In this document: positions 57,341 to 64,000 of the stretch, piece after piece | Position numbering within the stretch: the stretch's first letter is position 1 | Layout of the letters: the number at the start of each line of letters is the position of its first letter | Source of the DNA: Malachius bipustulatus | Lineage: Eukaryota; Arthropoda; Insecta; Coleoptera; Melyridae | Direction of reading: 5' to 3' | DNA length: 64,000 nucleotides | NCBI GenBank assembly: GCA_910589415.1 | Contig: OU342639.1 | Coordinates: forward strand, 26,606,268-26,670,267 | Position numbers and translations under genes: made by a program | The notes under the pieces: model-generated | The model's input: only the letters and a program-made list of their open reading frames with translations | Database searches by the model: none | What the model was told of the DNA's origin: nothing

Positions 57341-57800
57341 GAAGGAAGCATTTTCCAGAAAAACTACAAGATAAAGCAATGCTTAATTTTCCCAAAGTAT
57401 ACGCACGAATTTTTTGGAAACATATAGGCGGTCCTTTGTTTTCGCCTTATCGAAGAGGTCACGTGACCTGCCACTTGGGTGGAATCGTAGCCTACTCATG
57501 CCTACTCATCTCGTGGTGCACGATGCCACTTTTGTCATTGGGCTCTCGTACGAGATGAATGACTCTAATTGAAGAGTGTAAGTACCAAAGGGGGTGCCAA
57601 ATTTTCTCAAATGGAGTTATTACTACAGAAAGGTGCTATGAGACGTGCAGCATATTTCTACAAAAATGCTATATGCCAGTACTATAATACTGTTAAGCTT
57701 ATTATAGCCACCTAAAGATGGGATTGCCTGTATGTGCCGAATCTGTAACATTAGAAAAACCAAATATGGAGGATATAACTGAAAATGTCCTAAAGACTCA
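57341..57800. other. No gene; holds a perfect 14-bp palindrome
   Basis: AGGTCACGTGACCT at 57456-57469 combines a CACGTG E-box with two AGGTCA half-sites. It may be chance. Otherwise only the inverted-repeat scrap noted above. Confidence 0.35.
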
Positions 57801-57807
57801 CTAGAGC

Positions 57808-57900
57808 GTGGGCGGTAGTGGGATGGTTTAGGTCGCTGACTGAAACCGTTGACGCTGCAACCGTCTGTGGTTCGAATCCCAGCTCGGCTAGTCGGCATGT
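57808..57900 (+). repeat. tRNA-derived SINE head
   Basis: An A-box-like GGTAGTGGGATGGTTTAGG (57813) is followed about 40 bp later by a perfect B-box GGTTCGAATCC (57869-57879), then a T-run. The arrangement is a Pol III type 2 promoter; it does not fold as a clean tRNA, so a SINE head is likelier. Confidence 0.65.
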
Positions 57901-59761
57901 TTTTTTTACAAATGTGTCTATGGCTGTATGAGTTCGATCTCGAAAAGTTCGATCTCGAAACCAAATTACCAGAGTGGCGCGATAAGGACCGATGCTCCCT
58001 CTGTTTTTTAAGGCTAATTTTTTATATTGTTTATATTTTTTTGTTGTTTTCGGTCAAATAGTTAATATAACCAATTTATCATTTTTTGACCACTGTTTGT
58101 ATTTCAAACAAATTCAAAATAAATGGTTTGTATTCAATTTTAAGAAGTTTTTCTTGATTATCTATCTCGTAAACCGAGTCGTAAACATATTTTTGGCACT
58201 TCACTCCATTACCCCGTTTGGTACCGTACTTACACTCTTGAATTATCTATGCAGAAAATTCAAGCGGTATTAATTTGATTAACAGCGGGTTTTCATATAA
58301 AAAAACTTAGCCTCCTCTGAAAAGTTACAAGTAACGTAAAACTGGGCAAAAAATCCCGAAATACCTTTTGACCATTATTAATTAAAAAACCACTTGAAAA
58401 AAAAAATGAAAATCAAAAACTACCACTAAACAGGGAATTAGGTAACCTACCAAATACAGGTTGAATTTATTAAGGGTTGACGGGCAGTCGTCAGAAAAGC
58501 ACAGAAAATTTTCTTGCTTTTTTTTAATCGATTAATAACGAATCAGGAGGCCAAGCTGCGCGTCAATTTTGAGATAGGAGAAAGCACATAAAGCCATGCG
58601 AGTTTTTATCTCCTACTAGAATTCAGAAATTTTAATTGCTGATATTCGATATACATAATAATAATAATTATTGATACCGCGCGTACGCTGAACTTGTACC
58701 GTCTAGCCTCACTTCATTAAGAGTTTCAATCCGAATTAATTATTGACCGATAATCCCACACTCGAACCTCATTCATACTTGAACCGAAATCAACACTTCG
58801 TGAGATATAATTTCCCGAGGGTAGAAATCTGGCGTGAGAGGTAACCGTAGTAAAACCCGTAGGATCAAATAAAATTCGTTATACAAAAAAATTTGTAGCA
58901 GAAATCACTATTTTTAAAAAATAAGCCTTAAAACAACAGAATAAAATATATAAAAAGTTAAATAGGGCGACTAGAAAACATGAGTGTTTAATCTGCGATG
59001 TTAGTTAGGAGCGGTCGGTGGTCCGGCGAGTTAGCGAGTTAGCCGTTATCTCTTGCATTGCAACTGCCACCGAATAGTTATTGTCACTTGTCACCCATGT
59101 TAGTTATTTTCAATTTTAAACATCATAGCACTAGAGATTGCAAACTAGACAGCACATCATACTTTTTACCTTTTCACTTATCTTAATACGCGATCTAGCG
59201 TATTACAGCCTAATGGAACCTCTTCACTGATCCGGTAAGCTTTATCGGAAGTGGGAATCTTGAAAGAATTTCTCACCTTGAATTTACTTAAGCAGTTAGA
59301 TCCCAACGTAAGGTAAACGTATTTGCCCGTTATGAAACTTTCAACTTTAATCTAAGATAACTGTTCCAAATAAAAACCATTAAACTCTGGAAACTCTCAA
59401 AGTTATCTTCTTAACGTAAGAACATTTAGAATTTTAGAAAATTAAACTCACTACTTAATGTTCTTATTAAACTTTTGAATATATAAACATACAGGCTGAC
59501 TTGACGATAAAACGAAATATTTATTTACTTTGAACCATTCAAGAGTCAATTAATTGACTTGAATGGAATCCCACAATTAAACCTCACCAACATTAAGATA
59601 AAATTACAAAGCGACAATAAAATATGCATGGGATAATTAATAATATACTAACACTAACACAGAGGTTCTGGTAACAATTAAGATATAAAAGAGGGCATCA
59701 GAATCAAACAATGGATCCAAACATAAAGAGTAGCTGAATATTGCAGCGAAAACAAGACTCA
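57901..59761. other. No gene recognised
   Basis: AT-rich. A GC-richer patch at about 59005-59060 (GGTCGGTGGTCCGGCGAGTT) could be the 5' end of some transcript, but there is no supporting signal. Confidence 0.35.
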
Positions 59762-60583
59762 GGAAAACCAGATTGCTATAATAGCGTATTCGATTGACCA
59801 TGGTTTGACCACGTTTGACCACGTCCAGAAAAAAATACATGATTCTTTTAAATTTCTGATCCGGCTAACTTCACAATTTTACAATTCTCTCTGGAAACTA
59901 AACAGTTCTTTTGCGGGAGTCGTAATTTGCTCATCCAATTCGACCATCGTTTGATCAGGTTGACCACCCAATAATTTCGTTTGACCACGTCCAGGAAAAA
60001 AGAGATGATTTTTTTTTTAATTCCGATCCGGCCAACTTCACAATTCTCTCTGGAAGCTAAGCGGTTTGTTTTCGGGAGTCGAAACGTGTTGACCCGTTTC
60101 GACCATCGTTTGACCAGGTTTGACCACCCAATAATTTCGTTTGACCATGTCCAGGAAAAAAGATATGATTTTTTTAAATTTCCATCCGGCTAACTTCACA
60201 ATTCTCTCTGGACGCTAAGCGGTTTGATTTCGGGCGTCGAAACGTAGTACATACATATAGTTAGTAGTTTCATATAATTCGGTGGCCAACTTCACGGGAG
60301 TGTTTCAACCCCCGCAAACGAATCGTTTAGCTCCCAAAAAGAATTTTAGAATTGTGAAGTTAACCGGAACGCAAATTTAAAAAAAAATCATATTTTTTTC
60401 TGTACCCAGTCGAACGAAATTATTGCATGAGTCAAACGAATGAGCATTTAAACATCATTCACTATTTACTCAACTTGAAAATTTTGTGAAGTTAGCCGGA
60501 AACATTTTCTTTTTGCAATTACACAAAAACAAAAGGTGGTCAAACGATGGTCAATCAAATGCGCTATAGCAATCTGGTTTTCC
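59762..60583. mobile_element. Inverted-repeat element with internal tandem repeats
   Basis: GGAAAACCAGATTGCTATAA at 59762 is mirrored by TATAGCAATCTGGTTTTCC ending at 60583; the match continues through CGATTGACCATGGTTTGACCAC. Inside, a unit of about 160 bp (TTTGACCACGTCCAGGAAAA ... CTCTCTGGAAGCTAAGCGG ... CCACCCAATAATTTCG) repeats about three times from 59811 to 60250. Confidence 0.78.
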
Positions 60584-61637
60584 CGAATTTTCCCGGCTCA
60601 CTTCACGAAGCTAATCTATTTCTCTAGGGTTGTTTGGATGAAACTTACATACAATTAGCATTACCACCACTTTCGATTTTTTTAGATTGAACACTTACAT
60701 TAATTGTCGCTTTTTTGTCGGGAAAACAAAAAAATTGTCGCGCTTGATACTTGGTCGCGCTTCACGTTCTTAAACTAAAAAACTTAACTGATAAGGGTAA
60801 CTTGACGGTTGCGTTATTAAAACGAAACACACGATGGAAAAATATAGTAAATGTGGTTTAAAAAGGAGTTTCTTTCAATTTTTTTTGTCGTAAATTTGTC
60901 GCGAAAACAAAAAAAATTGAAAAATTGTTGCGCTTCATTTTTGAAAATTAACCCCCTGGTGGTCAAGCTAGCATCATTAGTTTTTTTTAAGCAATACAAT
61001 TTTTTATTGTTTTTACGACAAATAAAAAATTTACGAAAAAAACTACATTTGATCGATTATACCGAAATACAGTTGCTACATTTTTTCATCTTGTAATGTT
61101 ATTCAACCGTCAAGTTGTCATGTTAACATTTTTTATCATCAGTACCTAGTAACTTTTTTTATTAAAAAAAAGTGTATAGCGCGAAAAAATGTTTGTTGTC
61201 ACGACAAATGTACGACAAAGCGTTTTAGCGCGTTGTCGTTAAACAATTAATTGCAACTGTTACCGTATGGGTTCAAATCCCAATCATGGACATGAATCTG
61301 TTGGTTTAATTAAACTAATTATTTATTTAAAATTTATGTTTGAATGTATGGACTGTTATAGTTCTCGAAGCCATTGTAAGTAAACATTACTAGAATAGAA
61401 TGGAACGATATCTTCATCTTATTTAGGCAATTTTCACCGCAGTTTCCGTATAAATATTTTTGTACCAGTTTCATATAAAAACATACATAAATAGCAAATA
61501 TTTTATGATTTTTTATATTTTTTATGAAGTAGAACGGAAATAACAGAGCACAAAAAACCATAAACTTTTGTCCAAAACAATTCACGAATGGTTTGAGAAC
61601 AAAATATAAAAGAGTTATAATGAAAAACACACAGCTT
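60584..61637. other. No gene recognised
   Basis: AT-rich with several TTTTGTCG/ACGACAAA words. A lone B-box-like GGTTCAAATCC occurs near 61270 without a convincing A-box. Confidence 0.35.
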
Positions 61638-61772
61638 TATCATTTTTAGTCAAGGACGCAAAAATGTTGGTAAGATGTAAAATCTTCAATATCCCGGGAA
61701 TTAATAACAATAATTTAATTAAAACTGGTGACATCTGCTCGTTCTAAGTGATTTTTAAAGCAAATGTACAGT
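61638..61772 (+). repeat. Direct repeat A, copy 1
   Basis: TTATCATTTTTAGTCAAGGACGCA... AATGTTGGTAAGATGTAAAA ...CAATATCCCGGGAATTAATAACAATAATT recurs at 62671. Confidence 0.75.
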
Positions 61773-62124
61773 GTGTCGCATTTACGATGAGTACACCCCT
61801 GAACTCGAGGTTCGAAATTTTGTACAGTCATATTATAGACTGATGAGACAGTCATATAGACCTTTCTACGATATCTAACTAGAATTTTATCTTTAAACCC
61901 CGCCTACTAAGTCTTCGCAAAGAGGGCGAATTATCGATATTTTGCTTCGCGTCAGAAGTATAAAAAAAAATTGTGACGTTACATTAACGTCGCGACGCTA
62001 TAAAGCGACGCCATAATATGAAGAAAATATTATTTTCACCAAAGTCAGAAAGAAATCATTTAGAAATTATTAAATTGTTAAAATAATAAAATCCGAATAA
62101 AGAAATCAAGAAAAATTTATTTTT

Positions 62125-62173
62125 GCTCGGGCGCCAGTTGTAACGTCCTCTCGAAAAAAGGAGAGACGTTACA
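62125..62173 (-). repeat. LTR-end-like hairpin beside a primer-binding-like site
   Basis: On the minus strand, TGTAACGTCTCTCC ... GAGAGGACGTTACA (62173-62139) forms a near-perfect hairpin with TG/CA ends. Two bases later comes TGGCGCCCGAGC (62136-62125), which looks like a retroelement primer-binding site. It may be an LTR collapsed by internal deletion. Confidence 0.4.
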
Positions 62174-62567
62174 AAATTATTAGAAAAAGTTGTTCAGCAT
62201 AATTTAGCCAACTACATACCTACATTATACTGAGTTTCATGTCAAAATTCACAGTTAAATTTCTTCATTATTTTGTCTCAGAAAATTATTAAAAATTTTA
62301 TATTCTAATTTGGTAGTTAGAGTGCTATGGAAAGTTATAATTAGACAGTAGGGTTAAATGTTTCAAATTACTACTTTCCATGACACTTTAATTATCAAAT
62401 TAGAATATAAAATTTAACAATTTTACCATTTTACCAGAGGCCAAAAAATGAAAAAAAAGTGAATTTTATCATGAAACTTTTTTATCATCAAATTTTATCA
62501 TGAAAATTTGATCATATTATATAAAGCCATCATATCTCAGATTTCACAAATTTTTAAATATTTTAAT

Positions 62568-62668
62568 GCACGGACAAGAATTGGTTGGACAGGTGGAGAC
62601 ATTGATAAGAGACACCGGGTTTCTTACACACTATAAAAAAACCTTGTTCATCTAATGAATAACCCACA
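62568..62668 (+). repeat. Direct repeat B, copy 1
   Basis: GGACAAGAATTGGTTGGACAGGTGGA ... GATAAGAGACACC ... TGTTCATCTAATGAA recurs diverged at 62928. Confidence 0.7.
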
Positions 62669-62670
62669 TT

Positions 62671-62815
62671 TTTATCATTTTAGTCGCAGGACGCACGAAT
62701 GTTGGTAAGATATAAAACGTTCAATATCCCGGGAATTAATAACAATAATTACTACACACTGGTGACAACTACAGGAGTAAGCTCGTCCTAAGTGATTTCG
62801 AAAGCAATTATATAA
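62671..62815 (+). repeat. Direct repeat A, copy 2
   Basis: Matches 61638-61772, about 1030 bp away in the same orientation, with several substitutions and an indel in the ACTGGTGACA region. Confidence 0.75.
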
Positions 62816-62927
62816 AATTTTACCTTCAATGTATAAAATCTTAACTCAATACGAGATTTCTAAAAAAAAAAAAAAAAACAGAAAATTGAAAAATATCCTG
62901 GAACAATGATTGACCTTCAAATATTGA

Positions 62928-63030
62928 TTAGCAAGGACAAGAATTGTATGTACAGGTGGATACGTGATAAGAGATACCTGGTTCCTTGCACAATAGGAAA
63001 ATCCTGTTCACGTCTAATGAACAATCAACA
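62928..63030 (+). repeat. Direct repeat B, copy 2
   Basis: GCAAGGACAAGAATTG ... TACAGGTGGATAC ... GATAAGAGATACC ... TCTAATGAACAAT matches 62568-62668. Confidence 0.7.
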
Positions 63031-64000
63031 ATGAGAGGGTGAAGTCAATCCCAAGACCCATTATTCCACGATGGCGCGCCTCAGACATTGGATATTGATC
63101 GCTTATATGTTTATTGTTCAATACCAAACCAAAACCATATCTATCTAGTAGGTATTCCAGGCATATATACAATTGGAGCCGCAACATCGAATTCTATCTC
63201 CAAGTAAATTGGAAATGAATTATTAAAACAAAACGAGATTGTCTACATTAATAATACTAATGCTAGTTGGTAAGGTATAATTTGTTGTTTTTATAACATT
63301 TGCATTAATTTTTACAAATTGAAGGAAAAAAAATTACATTATGGAGAAAAGGCTTAGGTATACATATACAGGGTGTTTCATCAGCAGACCGACATGGATT
63401 AAGGGCAGGGGTAATTTTCCAAGGCGATTCAGGATCTGGTTTTGAAATTTTTCTGAGACCCTTCATTTCGATGTTATAGAGCGATTAATGCATTTTGCTG
63501 AAATTTTTGATGAACAGTATCTTCTGAACTGTTCAAAATTTCAAATTATTTGAATCTAAGCCAATTTTTTTATATTTCAAAAATACGAATTTCTTCTCAA
63601 AACTTCAACACCATGTATTTTCTTAACGAAGCATTTCCCGAATATAGTTCATACAGCAAACTCATATTATTTTTCGATTCTCTATCGTTCCCTGAAGTTA
63701 AAAAGATAAAACCTAAATCACCCTAATTGTATATCAAATAAAATTTTCATTTTGAAAATTTAAAAAATCAACAGAAGATACTGATTAGAAGCGTCAAATG
63801 GACTTTAATAATGTAAAATTTAATAGCAAAGCAATAAAATAAAAAGTCCGAAATTGCCCGGAAACGTTTATGGGTCCCTAAGGGACAATCTCTTTCCGAC
63901 AAGAAAATTATAATACTTGAAAAACTCATCCCATATTTTTCCTGAATAAATTTTCAAACAGGCATATTCATCACAATTTAATTCTACACTTACTCCATAC
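63031..64000. other. No gene; start of another TACAGGGTG element
   Basis: TACAGGGTGTTTCATCAGCA begins at 63367 after a TA, like the ends of the other foldback elements. Its partner end is not in the window. Nothing else recognised. Confidence 0.4.

Larger units (their letters stand above)
50385..57530. mobile_element. Small inverted-repeat element split by the BEL insertion
   Basis: GACAAAAGTGGCATCGCGCA at about 50384 is mirrored by GTGCACGATGCCACTTTTGTC near 57517. Removing the BEL element and one ATGGG copy leaves roughly a 450-bp element. Confidence 0.55.

Noticed and set aside
57808..57900. Possible functional tRNA gene
   Set aside because: Good A and B boxes, but no clean cloverleaf and an immediate non-tRNA tail; a SINE is likelier.
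59637..59840. Minus-strand frame with a signal-peptide-like start, considered as the missing first exon of syndecan
   Set aside because: Its hydrophobic start overlaps the end of the inverted-repeat element at 59762 and there is no ectodomain-like continuation or suitable donor.

Overview
This is an AT-rich nuclear segment from an insect. Three genes are recognisable by protein similarity to insect families: an imd-like adaptor of the IMD immune pathway, the catalytic alpha subunit of casein kinase 2 (CK2), and the 3' half of syndecan. They have short coding exons, GT-AG introns and large repeat-filled introns. Frequent TAGGTACCTA-type words, BEL/Pao and LINE remnants and dense TA-flanked foldback elements suggest a repeat-rich insect genome. 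The order cannot be fixed from sequence alone; a typical aphid is disfavoured because sequenced aphids lack imd.

Layout. 1-2.0 kb: upstream region and the three-exon imd-like gene (+). 2-7.3 kb: mostly repeat relics and one unassigned candidate exon. 8.4-20.4 kb: CK2 alpha (+), five coding exons. Its 4.2-kb first intron holds a dead LINE, and its later introns hold a hAT-type element and several foldback elements. The last exon sits behind two tandemly duplicated splice acceptors, giving two possible C-termini. 21.9-24.8 kb: a hAT-like relic and a second dead LINE carrying a solo LTR. 27.3-31.4 kb: the last three coding exons of syndecan (-). Its last intron holds a compact DNA transposon with 37-bp perfect terminal inverted repeats and a protein with a CGGQNKN motif. 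31.4-36.1 kb: intronic or intergenic sequence ending in a mariner-like relic. 36.6-42.4 kb: a satellite-like block broken by a nested stack of foldback and long-inverted-repeat transposons. 42.4-48.5 kb: a gene desert with one promoter-like stretch. 48.5-50.6 kb: a second copy of a dispersed repeat and a large palindrome. 50.65-57.34 kb: a very young BEL/Pao retrotransposon (identical 563-bp LTRs, ATGGG target duplication) whose gag-pol lacks most of the integrase core. 57.3-64 kb: SINE, tandem-repeat and LTR-like relics.

The three host genes have no evident functional link beyond adjacency: imd is a cytosolic immune adaptor, CK2 alpha a constitutive Ser/Thr kinase, syndecan a membrane heparan-sulphate proteoglycan. 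The most unusual material is in the mobile elements: the CGGQNKN transposon, foldback elements inserted at the centre of other palindromes, and a young but integrase-deleted BEL element.
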